Positions 11,935 through 23,720 of a DNA stretch of 64,000 nt are shown here, piece after piece. The DNA is from Cunninghamia lanceolata. Lineage: Eukaryota > Streptophyta > Pinopsida > Cupressales > Cupressaceae. The stretch is from positions 12,418,001-12,482,000 of the forward strand of contig BSBN01001225.1 of the NCBI GenBank assembly GCA_027924645.1, read 5' to 3'. Position 1 is the first letter of the stretch. Every line of letters starts with the position of its first letter. The notes under the pieces were generated by a model. It made no database searches. It was not told where the DNA came from and saw nothing but the letters and a program-made list of their open reading frames with translations. Position numbers and translations under genes: made by a program.

Positions 11935-14900
11935 CTATAGAATCTGAACCGCGGTCTTCAGTTGAAACTCTAATTGGGCCATCGGGATCAAAACAACTTC
12001 TACCTCCTGTATTGATGAGGAATCACTTAAACCTTGAAAAATAGATTGATCATTTTGCTTTGTTAAAAGTAGGGTCTTGATCTCATCAATCATCAGAACA
12101 GTGCTATCATCTGGAAAAGGCGAGGGAAGGCCTAGCTGCACCAAATCTTCTATGTGTCTCTTCATGTCCTTTATTCCTTCTTTGACAATATCCAGGAGTT
12201 CCTGGCAGTTTGTAGCAGCTGAACTGCAACTGAGAACTTCATTTACTCTCTTTGCAGCTACCATCTTGTCACTAATCCCTGCTGCTGACAGAATTTCATC
12301 TGTTGTATCATATAGTTTCTTCAGCAACAATTGAGAGTTAGAAACTCTCAAAGAGACAGTAGACAGAGTGGCTTGAACCAAAGTTTCCACTTTCTCACAT
12401 AACAACTGTGCATGCAACAGGAATGTTAAGGAGGGCTTTAGTTGAACAATCTCATAAGAGATCCTATTCCACACTGATACATATAGCTCCTTAACCAGAT
12501 TTAGGACTCCAGCATTCTGAGGCCTATTACCTAACTTAAGTGTTAGCTATTTTGTTGTTTGTTGCTCTGCTAGGAGTTGAGCCTATATTGCAGCAACAGC
12601 ATTCTGTTCACTCAGCATCTTCTACTGAGACTATGTAGCTTGTTACAACTTATCATGATACCTTTTCTCTAAGGTGGCTTTTTCTTGCCTCAAAACATTA
12701 ACTGTAGTGTTTTCCTGAGCAAGCTCTACCTTCAGAGAAGCATTTTGTGCCACTGGCACTTGATGGATTTGATAGGAAACAGTACTTTGCAACTGTTTGT
12801 TTAGATTCTCTATTTCTTCCTTCCTAGACTTCAGCTCTTCAGCAAAGGTTACCACTATTAATCTTCTCTTGAGCCAAGTCATTTTCAATTTTCTGCAACT
12901 TCCTTGAGATTTTCAAGTAGTCAGTTGCAACAGCAGAAGTGGTTTCATTCAGTAGCTCGACCCTATCTTGTGGTCTGAATAAAGACATGTCCATAGCTAC
13001 TGCATTCATTGCAAAGTCCTGAGGCTGCATCTGCTCATTTGGCTTCACCACATTTGGGGACAAATGTGTGACAATCAGCTATTGTTGAATAGGGTCAAAG
13101 AGAGACCTCATATGTGGCACAGCTAGGCTCTTATTTTCTTTCTTCTTTTTCTTATCCGTCCTGGCTTCTCTAGCCTTCTTAGCAGTATCTGCTTGACCCT
13201 GGAAAGTGGGAGGAGAGGCAATATACCCCCCAACAAAGGGATGACCCTGAGGTAAACCATAAGGAATAGCCAAATGTTGGCTAGGGGAGATTTGGGGAGG
13301 ACCTCTTCTTGGTACAGAGGGGGAAAAGAATGGCAATGAGGTGGCCTGTGAAGACATGGCCTGAGGATTAACAATTGGGGAAAGTGTAGATAAAGGCACA
13401 ACATAGGTGGCAGGGGATACTAATGTTTGGCCAGTTGGGATTGCCACCCCTATGGTAGAAGAAAGAGACTGAGAGGAAAAAGGAGAAGAAACACTTACCT
13501 GAGGAGCAACAGATGTGGCTAATAGTTGTTGTAGCAAAGGTTATGCTTCTTCATCTGACTCTGGTTGCAGGTTCAGGTTTTTGCACTTCCTCGGCCTTTC
13601 TCCTGTCTCTTCTTCTAATTCTTTGACCTCTACATTAACCACTACTGAAGGTGGAAAGGGTACAAAATTAGAACCCCCAGTAGCTGAAACTGATGGAGTC
13701 CCTCTAGGTGGTGATGACACCACACCCTTTTGTTTCTCTAGAGTTTTGAGAGATTGGGGCCAAGAAGCTACAGGGGCTGTAGATGAGGCTTGTCCTGTGG
13801 CTTGCACTGTATGAGTTGATTCAGCCTCCTCTTCAGACTCTTCACCCTTCTTGTGGACTCTGCTTGTATCAGGGCTAGATACCAGAGAGGGATGCCACTC
13901 ATCCCAGATAGACTCCCATCTTTCATCAGTATCAACATTGAATGAATGGGAAATCTCTAAGATTTCCTGCCTATACTTTCAATAGGCCTCTATCTTCTCT
14001 AGCTTCCATTCTCTACCTTTCAAAGCTTTTCTTAGTCTGGTGGTCATTCTCAACTTAGGGTCAAAGGCCCTATGCTTAACATAAAAGGTCTCCCATGGCC
14101 TAGGACCCTCAAAGGGCAAGTCTGCCAGTTCCACATACAAGTCTGGGGTATCTTCTTTAGGGTTTCTCTTGTCTTCCCAAAAGGGGCAACCCTCATGTGC
14201 TATTTTAGCCCCGACATTGTTGGTTTTAACCCAGGAGGCTATAAAACTATTTGGGTCATATCTCCACTTATCTTCAATGATGAAGAATCCCAATACGGCT
14301 AACTTTCGTAGCAACAAATGCTCAGCATCCATGACTTCTAAGGCCATGTTCCTTCTAACCCAAGGGATATCATACATTTTCTTTTTCTTCTTCTTGCTGC
14401 CATACTCATTGTTAACCATGGACACTTGCCAGGTTACTTCTACAAACTCTAGCCTGGGGGTCAAAACTTTAGGTAGCAGCATGGGTTCATCATTGAAGCC
14501 ATGGACCCTAATGATAGTATTTCGTGCCCCAAAGTAGTAGTCACATGAGATTGGGCAATTGGTCATGAAGCCCCTTATGCTCTATGTCAATTGTGTTCTA
14601 CAGGCTCAGGGCTCAAATGGCAAAAGGTAGGAGCAACAAAAAGTTCCTAGAACTCATAAGGGTCTGACGCCTCAGACAGCACATGTGTCCATGCAGACAT
14701 AGGAATAGTTCTATTTTGCCCAAAATTTGGGTCATACATGTTCAATTGCATAGTTTGTGCAAATATATGGTGGTTCTAATATAACATCAAATGAAACAGA
14801 TAAGCAAAATACCTGAATACTCCCATGGCTTTGAAATTAACAAGTTGATCAACTATGGAATAAGCAATTTGTTATGAAAAGTCCAGCCGGTATTCCTACG

Positions 14901-15624
14901 ACCTATCCACAGTCTTCAACTTGAAAATGATTGCAATTTGCCAATCATAGACGGTGCTATCCTCTTTCATCCCGAAAATAAAAGACATCATGGACAGTGC
15001 CTCCTGACTAGCTTGGCTGAATTGCACCCTTCCTATAGGTAACGTGGGCATCTGTGTGTTCTCCTCCTCTAACTGTAATTCTGAGTTAAGGAACCTAAGT
15101 TGGTTGTTGACATTTGACCATGTCTTTTGCATTTTGGCAATAGTGGGGAACATGGCCGTTCGATCATGATACAGGGCCAGCATAACCCTTATAGCTTTGG
15201 GTGTAATCTGCACCGCAAAGGGTCCCTGTTGAATGGTGCTTGATGGCACATGGAACAACTCCGCACATATATCAATTAGGTCAGGGCAGAGGTGCACATT
15301 AGGGACCAGGAACTGTGCCAACTGCAAGGTCCAAATCCTCATGCCAAAGGTCTCAGATTGTCCACTCTTCACCTTTTGAATGCATCTCTGGTGTGCCCCT
15401 TCTCAGAGAGCCTTGGTAGATTTTTGGAGGGTTGGGTCGAAGATATCATCTATGAAATCCTTTACTTTTACTGAGTCGATGAAGTAACCTACTTCAGGGA
15501 CTCGCGTTCTAGGGTAGGGTCTCTTAGGTTGCGTAGGAGCTTAGGCATAAGATTTACTTTTCAAGAGCCTGTCAGTTGAATCATATATTCCGAGTCCCTC
15601 CTGTGAGGACTGTGCTTCGACCAT
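11935..15624 (-). pseudogene. Element C ORF3: large accessory protein of unknown function
   Basis: A sense frame of about 1,230 codons lies between integrase and the 3' LTR, the place where retroviral env sits. I do not recognise its family. ATG is at 15622-15624 (MVEAQSSQEG). Residues about 1-330 form a folded-looking region (RIWTLQLAQFLVPNVHL, ITPKAIRVMLALYHD). About 350-550 is a second one (HGFNDEPMLLPKVLTPRLE, DKWRYDPNSFIASWV, LYVELADLPFEGPRPWETF). About 600-850 is Pro/Ser/Gln-rich with a lysine-rich, NLS-like run (TDKKKKKENK near 13140). The rest is helical and coiled-coil-like (ELKSRKEEIENLNKQLQ). No hydrophobic segment suggests a membrane glycoprotein. Stops and frameshifts occur (near 14896, between 14890 and 14566, near 12850). 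The layout resembles the E/G ORF. Confidence 0.6.
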
Positions 15625-16247
15625 GACTGTATTCTGCAAGAAGAATGTGAGAAGCTTTGACACAAACAAAAACTGTAGAATAGAAATGACACTCGGCTAT
15701 GAAGTGTTCGCTAGGGATTAGAGGCAATAGTAATTTGCATCAAAGAGATAGGAACAAATGAAAGCCACAGTTAGGATTTTTGCTAATTTAATGAGGCTTT
15801 TAATGACACATTGAGTCTCATAAATGGCATTTACACTGAGGAAACCGTTAGTGCATCTTATGAAATCTCTGTGGAAAGGAGTGTTAGAAAAATTATGAGA
15901 GTGGCTGCGAAAGTGCGTACTTTCAAGGATTCTAGGGATTGGAGACAACCTTAATGAATGCGAGCTTTCGAAGAGAGAAAGGGGCTTGCACTAGTGACAC
16001 GTGTTCAAAGAACACTTATTTAAAAGGAAAGCGGGAAAGAGAGGGCGGGAAAATAGGAAAGCTACAAAAAGGGAAACTAACTAACTATGGTACATAAGAG
16101 CCCCAACTTAGTTAAAGTGTTTCAAATAGATCCCATTTACAAGAATCTCTTTAGGTTCACCGTCCATGGTCTCGAGCTCAAAAGAATTTTCTGCTTACAG
16201 GAGCGGATCTTGTAAGGGCCAGTCCACAGTGAGTCAAACTTGCTATG
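15625..16247 (-). other. Spacer between C integrase and ORF3
   Basis: Beyond a short degenerate continuation of the integrase C-terminus, no coding is seen. Just upstream of the ORF3 ATG the minus strand reads a pyrimidine-rich stretch ending CACATTCTTCTTGCAG (15635-15650), a good match to a plant 3' splice site. ORF3 may be expressed from a spliced RNA; no donor was identified. Confidence 0.45.
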
Positions 16248-17360
16248 TCAGCCTGGCTTGGCAGCTCTTTCATCCCACTTCAAAACCACTGAGCCTACTT
16301 CAAAATGGGGATTTGAAGTTTTCTTGTCAAAATAATCCTTGATTATTTTCTGGTGTCTCATTAGTGACTCATGTGCTTTCTCTCTTTTCTCTTCTACCTC
16401 CATCAGTTCAGCAAGTCTAACTTGCATTGGACCATTTTCCTCAATCTCAATTTGTTTCAATAATTGCAAAGTAGGAATCTCTAAGCTTAGTGGCATCACA
16501 GCTAGCTTACCATAGACCAATTCATATGGAGACATTTTTGTCACTTGCTTAGGTGTAATTCTGTCAGCCCACAGTGCTATATTTAGCAGCTTATGCCACT
16601 CTTTGTGATAGTTGGTCCCTATCCTCTTAATGAGTCTGATTAGGTTCTTGTTAGTAGACTCTGCCAGACCATTACCCTGAGGGTAATAATTTGAAGAAGT
16701 TTTCAAGTAAATTCCATACCTTAATGCGAACTCAGATATATTTGTTCCCAAAAATACCTTAGCATTATCTGATATGATGGTACGAGGAGGGCCAAAACGA
16801 GTAGTAATGCTTTCCAGAAAGTCCAGTATTACTTTTTCTATTGCTTCCTTGAGTGGTACTGCTTCACTCCATCTGGTAAAGTAATCTGTGGCTGTAAGGA
16901 TCCATTTGTGTCCCATGCTTGACATGGGATTGATCATACCAATGAAATCAAGACCCCATTGGGCAAAGGGCTCATCTATAATTATGGGGCTTAGGGGCAT
17001 TGCTGCATTTCTTCTTTTTCCTATATAGAATTGACAAGCTTGGCACTCTTTGACTAATTGATAATAGTCTGTAAATAGAGTTGGCCAAAAGTATCCTGCT
17101 TGAGTCACCTTTATTGCTGTGGTCCTTGCCGAAAAGTGTTCACCTGAGGTTCCATGGTGCAACTCATGTAATATTCTTTGAGCTTCATCTTTCTCTATGC
17201 ATCTTAAAAGTATGCCATCAGTATTTCTTCTGAAAAGAACATGGTCAATTTATACAAAGTAGGACCCTTGCTGTCTATAATACCTTCTCTTATCATGGGA
17301 GAGCTCATTTGGGAAAATCCCATGTTTCATAAATTGAATCCTATTTGTGACCCAGGAATT
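16248..17360 (-). pseudogene. Element C integrase
   Basis: Integrase inserts the cDNA into the host genome. The N-terminal HHCC zinc region is seen as ELHHGTSGEH followed by KECQACQFY. The catalytic core has the D,D,E triad: D in WGLDFIGMI, D in IISDNAKVFL, and E in NGLAESTNKNL, with the usual spacing. The C-terminal part (PYELVYGKLAVMPLSLEIPT, then EVGSVVLKWDERAAKPG) is the normal GPY-like tail, with no chromodomain seen. The open part is 17162-16248. A stop after AAKPG is followed by readable tail (HSKFDSLWTGPYKI), consistent with CAG to TAG. The N-terminal stretch 17360-17163 is in broken frame. Confidence 0.9.
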
Positions 17361-18720
17361 CTAATCAATCTCTTGGATTCTCAACACATTCTCACTTTCT
17401 GTTTCTACAGTCACCATTCTCTCCATGTCTTGGGCCATATATTGGCACAATCCCTTGCCTCTAACTAGCTTAGTGGGTCTGACCTCCACATCATATTCAA
17501 GGATCTTTGTTATCCAGTTTGCCCTTTTCTCAGTGATCTCTCCCTCCATAATGTATTCTCTTACACTAGGGTGAGCCACTAATATCAGAATTTTATTTCC
17601 TGTTACCATGTGTCTGAATTTCTTAAGGGCTTTGACCATGGCATATGCCTGTTTCTCCACAAAATTGTATCTAGCCTCATATTCCCTGAGTGTCCTAGAG
17701 AAAAAGGCTATTGGGTGTTCTCCTTCTTGCTGGTCATCTTTTTGAGTCAAAACAGCAGCAACACTGAACTCACCTCCATACACATACATTATAAAAGACT
17801 TACAGAAGTCTGGGTTTCTAAATATTGGTGCTGTTGAAATGGCTTTCTTGATTTCCTCAAAAGCCTGTCTCCCTTCTGCAGTCCATTTGAAAACAAGGTC
17901 CTTCAACAATAGTGTCATTGGTCTAATTAGACTTGCAAATTCAGATATGAATCGGCTGACAAAATTAATCTTTCCCAGAAAGGATTGAACTGCTTTCTTA
18001 TTGACTGGTAGAGATAAGTTCATAATGGCAGTGACTCTTTCTGGATCAATAGAGACCCCTTCTTTTGACACTATATGCCCTAGCATTTTACCCTGAGGTA
18101 CTGCAAAGATACACTTCTTGGGGTTTAGGAATATTCTAAACTCTTGACACTTCTTAAAAATAGCCTCTAAATGATCAAAATGATCAACAACATTTTAGAG
18201 AAAATGGTGAGGTCATCTAGATAAATCAAGATGATTTTGTTTATAAGCTCTCCAAATGCTACATCCATTGCTCTTTGAAAAGTGGCTCCAGCATTTGAAA
18301 GGACAAATGGCATCTTAGCATATGCAAATGTTCCCCATTTGGTAGTGAATGCAGTCTTATGTTGGTCTTCATCAGCCAACCAAATCTGATTGTACCCAGA
18401 GAATCCATCCAGCAAGGAAAATCTCTCTGATCCAGCCACAATCTGTAAAATTTGTTCCATAAAGGGCAGGGGATAATGATCTTTCAAAGATGCTCTGTTC
18501 AAATCTCTGAAATCTACACAGAGCCTTATATCACCATTCTTTTTTTTGACTGGTACTAGGTTGGATACCCAAGTTGAGTGTTTGATTGGAAAAATAATCT
18601 TTGATTCTAAAAGCTTTTGCAACTCATCCACCATTAGAGGTTCAATTCTAGGATTCACTGGCCTTTGCTTCTGTCTGACTGGTTTAGATCCTTCAGTCAG
18701 CTCTATGGTGTGTTGTATGA
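17361..18720 (-). pseudogene. Element C reverse transcriptase and RNase H
   Basis: RT copies the element RNA. Visible motifs are CVDFRDLNRASLKDHYPLP, FSLLDGFSGYNQI, TFQRAMDVAF and the catalytic box IYLDDLTIFSK (YLDD intact). A frameshift near 18190 separates RT from the connection/RNase H part (MLGHIVSKEGVSIDPERV, then FKWTAEGRQAFEEIKK, FSVAAVLTQKDD, PIAFFSRTLREYEARYNFVEKQ). The RT N-terminal linker (HTIELTEGSKPVRQKQRP, then FPIKHSTWVSNLVPVKKK) runs on from the extra RNase H domain. RT type is Ty3/gypsy, probably Tat-related. Confidence 0.9.
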
Positions 18721-18985
18721 TATCTCTATTATAGCCATGGAGGTCTTCATAGGTCTAGACAATTACTCTGTCATATCTTTCACACAAATCAATCAACCTT
18801 TCTCTTTCTTGCTGGGTTGTAGAATTGCCAACCTTTAATTTTCTTCCTTCACTGACTTGAATTTTAGAATAATCTTCTTTCTTTGCTTGAAACCTCTTCT
18901 TCTCCAGGTTTACATCTTCTGGGTCAAATAATTTTTCTAATGTGATCAGTCCTTTAGGGAGCTTATTGGACTTTAATTGAATAAT

Positions 18986-19703
18986 CTAGTCACCATATGC
19001 TTCTTCAATAGTAGGATGTAACTGATCAGCAAATTCTCTTGATTGTTGCAAGAATGAGAGGACTTGGAAATTATTTTCAAAAACTTGCCAATTTTGGTCA
19101 TTGTCTAGGATAGTTGGCCTCACTATAACTTTGACTAACTCATTGTTAACTAGTAGATTAGTTGCTGGATCAAATTCGGAACCGATCTGTGCCATTCTAT
19201 CTACCTCAGAATTCTGGGCTCTAGGAACTACTTCAATGTTGAAAGCTTCAAAATCATATATTAGGTCCCAAATTTTGTGCCTATAGGATCTCATCCTTAC
19301 ATTTTTGGCTACTGCCTTTTCTCTGATTTGTTTCACCACTAGTTCTAAAATCTCCTCTTACTATCAGATTCTTTACTCCTTTTTTCTTTGCCAACATGAG
19401 TCCATGCACCAAGGATTCGTACTCAGCATCATTATTGGTACAGGCAAACTGAAAACGGATGGCTCTTAAAATTTTCTCACCATTTGGGGTAGTAAGGCAA
19501 ATTCCTACTCCAACACCATTTTTACTACTAGCCGCATCAAAATTTAGAGTCCAGATTTCTGAGTTCTTTTCAGATTCTTGAGTCTGTGGTATTTCTTCCC
19601 TTAAAACATTTGGGATCTCTTGGTCTTCTTCAAATATGACATAAGTGCCTAAGCCAGTAGAGTCATAATTTCCATAGGGGTCACTTTGCATCATAGTCAA
19701 CAA
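18986..19703 (-). pseudogene. Element C extra RNase H domain, located before RT
   Basis: This is a second RNase H, of the plant/archaeal-like type known from Tat-lineage elements, in addition to the one following RT. Motifs are WTLNFDAASSKNG (first catalytic Asp), ACTNNDAEYESLVHGL (Glu), NLIVRGD (Asp), then after a frameshift near 19320 VKQIREKAVAKNVRM, FNIEVVPRAQNSEVDRMAQ (last Asp). All four acidic positions are present. Its place between protease and RT is the notable point: in the commonly described dual-RNase-H layout this domain follows the RT-RNase H. Confidence 0.8.
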
Positions 19704-19721
19704 CTGATTGTTCTCTTCCTC

Positions 19722-20777
19722 CTATTGGTCATGTTTAGTCCAGTCCCCTAACTCTTCAACAAAGATTCTCTCCTCTTTATTCAACATAGCATGGGCTACT
19801 TCTAATTTTAGGGTTGGTTCATTTGTGATATGATCTTTAGATAATGACTCAGACAGTATCTTTATTTTTGTCCCATATTTGGTTCTTAGAATGAGGTGTG
19901 ACCAATCTAGTAACATGTAACCTCCTATCTTGGCTGTAAAATCTCTGGATAGACATAGACCAAATACAGGAGGAATATCTATGACTACCACATCCTGATT
20001 CACAATTATATTAGGGCAAGTGTACAATTGCAATGGGAGTTGTTTAATTTTCCCTATTGTTTGCACTAATTTCCCATCCAACTACATAACTCCTCTAGTA
20101 AGTGGCTCATACTTTATCTTCAAAGCATCTGCTATTTGTTTTGGCATTACTGTAGTACTAGTCCTAGAGTCTATCATTGCAATATGCAACAATTTCTTCC
20201 CAACTATCAAAGTCAAATAAAAGGGTTCTGGTTTGGATTTACCTACCTCAGGTGCATTGTTCAAAAGGGCTGTTGTCTGTAGAGGTACAGTACCTTTGAG
20301 CTGCAACTCTTCTTTATCAACAGGTCCTCCTTTGGCACCAGTATGTTTAGGCACTTCTTGGCCCTGTAGAGCTTCTTGCAACAGTGTCTTATGCTCAAGA
20401 ATAGCTAGCATATCCCAGATTGATACATGCGCTAGCGTCCTTTTTAGGGATTTTGAGTAATAAGGATACCTTGCTTTTTCTTGAACTTGTCCAGAGGCTA
20501 CTTGATTCTGCACGGGTTGGGGCATTTCTTTTCTAGCAGCTGTGTTTTGATGACCTTGAAATGGAGGGGTCCCCATGATTTCATTATTTGTGACTTCAGG
20601 CTGCTCCAACATTCTCCTTTTGCTTCTAGTATAGTAATCTGATTGTACCAATGGCTTCTTGGAAGTAGATGCTTCATTCAAGAATAGTGAATCTTCATCT
20701 TCAATCCATGAAAATAAAGCATGTTCAGGGGATATTTCCTCTTCATGCTGTAAGGACATTCCTTGCATCTGAGCCAC
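19722..20777 (-). pseudogene. Element C aspartic protease region
   Basis: The protease would cleave the Gag-Pol polyprotein. The core is near 20180: FYLTLIVGKKLLHIAMIDSRTSTTVMPKQIADALKI-type sequence. Gypsy proteases have D[ST]G at this place; here it reads DSR, so the essential Gly is replaced. Downstream GLCLSRDFTAKIGGYMLLDW has the usual second half. It is in the same frame as gag and the extra RNase H. A stop after TRGVM (near 20080) continues readably and fits a CAG to TAG change. The N-terminal part (20777 down to about 20300) is a low-complexity linker rich in Gln and Glu. Confidence 0.75.
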
Positions 20778-22100
20778 CAGGGCTGTATTTTGTACACTAG
20801 GAGACTGATATGGCAGAGTGTTAGAAACTACAAATTGCCCTTCTGATACTCTCTGTTCTGCTATATTTTACTGTAAATTTCTTCTGGGGCAGTCCCTGGG
20901 CATATGGGCATTGTTGCAAGGAAAATACCAAGCATTTGTGCTATCTGCAAAATTATTTTGCCCTGGAACCATCTCCCTGTTGGGATTAGGGGGAACAGTC
21001 TACAAGGGTGTAGGGACTGTGACTAACTAATTTGATGGCTGAGGGTTGGCCTGCCTTTGAGGGCCTTGATACTGATTTGGCTGAAAGGGAGGTCTATTTC
21101 CTTGGTATCTTTGATATTGGGGTTTTCGATAAGGATTCTGTTGTCTCTTCAGATTGATTATCTCATTTGAAAATGTTCTTAAAATGTTCTTGACATCATC
21201 CATTTCAGATGATTGAATAGGGGGAGTTACTTTAGCAGGTTGCTGAGGAAAAAAATACATAGACACAAGTGGGGTTGTAGGATTAGGAGCTTCTTGAGGC
21301 AATGGCAAGGTAATTTCTGGGAACATGGGCATAGGAGGCCTTAGGGGTAGTTTTCCAGCATCTATTAAGTTATTTTCATCTTTGATTGTAAACTCATAAG
21401 CTTCTGGTAGTGTCTGACCTCCAAGGGACTGGATCATTACTAATATATCTGAATTCAAGGCTTTAAGGTAAAACACAATAACCATACCTACTAATGGTCT
21501 TGCTGTAGCAGGGATTCATTCCCAAGTCTTTTGAAATCTTGAATTGAAGTCAGTCATTGCTTCTTGTGGTGCCCTTTTGATAGTGATCAATTGTTGCAGC
21601 AAAGAAGATTTATCACCTTTTTCTTTAAATCTTGCAAAGAAAGCATCACCCAACTGATCCCATGTAGAGATTGTGTTTGGAGTTAAAGATCTATACCAGT
21701 CCAGAGCCTTCCCTTTGAAAGAAGCTGCTAACAATCTTATGGCCACATTATGTTGAGTGATCACATGTACTGCACAGACATCAGATACATCTTGTAGATG
21801 CTCTTCAGGTGTCTTGAAATCTTCCCCACTGAACTTAGGTAGAGCCTTCAGAGCATTAGCTGGAATAGCATCCCAAGTGGCTGGTGGTATTGGGAGAATC
21901 AGAGGACTGCTAGTGTTCCAATTTGCATAATTCCTTGGGGCTACAAGTGCTCCCATATTTACTTTTGGTGCTACTGCAAACTGATTCACTCTTCTCCTTG
22001 GATTAGCTACCAGTAGTGGCAAAAGAATGCCTGGGTTAGCAACAGATTGACCTCTTGTTACAGGTCCACAGCTCTGACTTCCTGTGGCTTTCTAGCTCAT
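20778..22100 (-). pseudogene. Element C gag
   Basis: This is the capsid-type protein. The likely ATG is at 22098-22100 and gives MS followed by a TAG at codon 3, then an open frame (KATGSQSCGPVTRGQS, ANPRRRVNQFAVAPK). The gag domain is seen as TWDAIPANALKALPKFSGED, LLAASFKGKALDWYRSLTP, TWDQLGDAFFARFKEKGDK and ITIKRAPQEAMTDFNSRFQ. It continues in frame through a Pro/Gln-rich part (21485-21027). Near 20900 a degenerate knuckle appears (PCNNAHMPRDCPRR, first Cys lost). At least four in-frame stops break it. Confidence 0.85.
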
Positions 22101-22127
22101 ACAATCTTGATAGAATCTTCAAGAATT

Positions 22128-22151
22128 GGTCCCACCGGGCGTGCCAAAAAC
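22128..22151 (-). other. PBS-like site of element C
   Basis: Directly after the 5' LTR the minus strand reads gtttttggcacgcccggt and then gggacc. Element A has almost the same bases at its LTR edge (tttttggcatgccgggtggg). Shared position and sequence argue that this is the primer site. I cannot name the tRNA. Confidence 0.5.
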
Positions 22152-22730
22152 TGTTGATGTGTAAAATTGTGCAGGTTCCAACACCAACATGGGAAGTTTC
22201 AGGAATGTGGGACTTGCTACCTGAAACAACCTCCAGATTTTAAAGAAGCTGGCTCTTCTCTACTTTCGATGGGTTTTTGGGAAAAGGGTAGAAATTAAAA
22301 AAATTAAAGATATAGTTAAAGCAAATCTATCTATGGCGATGCACCTGAATAATAAGTATCTCTCTCAACTTAAGCACAGTGAAGCTATCCTCAAGATTCA
22401 GTTACGTTAAAGAGCAAATGTTGCATGATTAACATAAATAGATATAATGAATAAACTCAAAGGCTCACAAACAGACAATTTACAATGACATAGAAAATAT
22501 CAACCAAGGCACAGAACTCCGTCTTTCTCATTAATTTTCCAGCAATATAAGAGGCACAGATACATGCATAGTTACATTTACTTTATGAATCAAGAATAAC
22601 AAACTAAAGGCAAAATGATATTACTGGTCACAGCAAAAAGTCTCAAACTCTCTCGAATCCCTGATAGAAAATATATCTAGCAAAATTGTCTATGAATCAA
22701 TGAATCTCTCTAGTGATTACCAAATGTTAC

Positions 22731-22739
22731 ATATTTATA
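22731..22739 (-). promoter_or_regulatory. TATA box of element C's 5' LTR
   Basis: The minus strand reads GCTATAAATATG. It lies downstream of the G-box-like array and about 580 bp before the LTR end, a normal layout for U3/R. The matching place in the other LTR (near 10685) has a substitution. Confidence 0.55.
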
Positions 22740-22882
22740 GCACAGGATCGGCTCTAGATTGTTTGCACATTCAAATCCCAACTGCCTAACTGAACTGGAG
22801 CTAACTAGAAGTCTTTGACAATTGAAATCTTTTATGTCCGCAAACAGTTATAATAACTGCAAGTCCATTGGCTGTGACAAAA

Positions 22883-23720
22883 TACATGTGGTGCGTCTCC
22901 TTCTAATAAAGAACAGACACTTGGTAGATTCCACACTCTTTAAACAATGAACTCCGAGACACATGGTAGCGTTCGCACTCATATTACTTGAAACTTCTTT
23001 ACTTCTCAGGAGAAATAGGAAACTGACACATGGCAGCATCCACAGCACTTAGAAACAATACGTGTCTCACTCTGTACATTTTACTTAACTGTGTCTTTTA
23101 TATTCAGGTGGCCCCTCCCTGTGACATCTGTTGCAATCCGTGGCTCTAAAACTTAAAGACATATTAGAAATGGGACCCATGACTCTCTACTCACTTTCAA
23201 ACAGGGGCAGGTGGTAGTGTCCGCAGAGTTAACTATCTGGTACATGGCAGCTTCCGCAACTCTCTTGAAACATTAGAAACCCATTTAAGACCCACGCGGA
23301 GGTTGACACATGGTAGGCTCCGCATCGTTTGAGAAACCTTTATTGTCATCAGAGAAAAAGGGGCAACAGCTTTTACTTGGGCACCGCATCCACCACGTGG
23401 CGTTCTCCGCAACTCTAAACATTTACACTGGGGCCTACCTTCCTCTGTTACTTTGCATCAAAGGATATATAAACATATATGCGGAAGCTGACACTTGGCA
23501 AGCTCCGCGGCTATCACAAAATACACATGGCTTCCTCCGCAGGCACATTGAAACTTTATAACTGTGTCTCCGCAGGTGACACAGGGCATCTTCCGCAGGG
23601 TCACAACTTAGAATGTATTGGAGACAGTTAACCCACGTGGCATGATCCGCTACAAAAGTTGTAACCTAGAAACAATAGCGGCTTAAACTGTAGCTCGACA
23701 CTTATCGGACTCCGCAGCAC
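22883..23720. promoter_or_regulatory. Array of about 13 degenerate G-box-like units in C's 5' LTR
   Basis: This is the same motif family as at 10836-11590, including cacgtggcatgatccgc near 23633, gacacatggcagcatccac near 23022 and cacgtggcgttctccgc near 23394. It lies upstream of the TATA box in the transcriptional direction. Confidence 0.65.

Noticed and set aside
11935..15624. Envelope protein of an endogenous retrovirus-like element
   Set aside because: The position fits, but there is no signal peptide, no transmembrane helix and no cleavage-site pattern; the protein looks cytoplasmic or nuclear with coiled coils.
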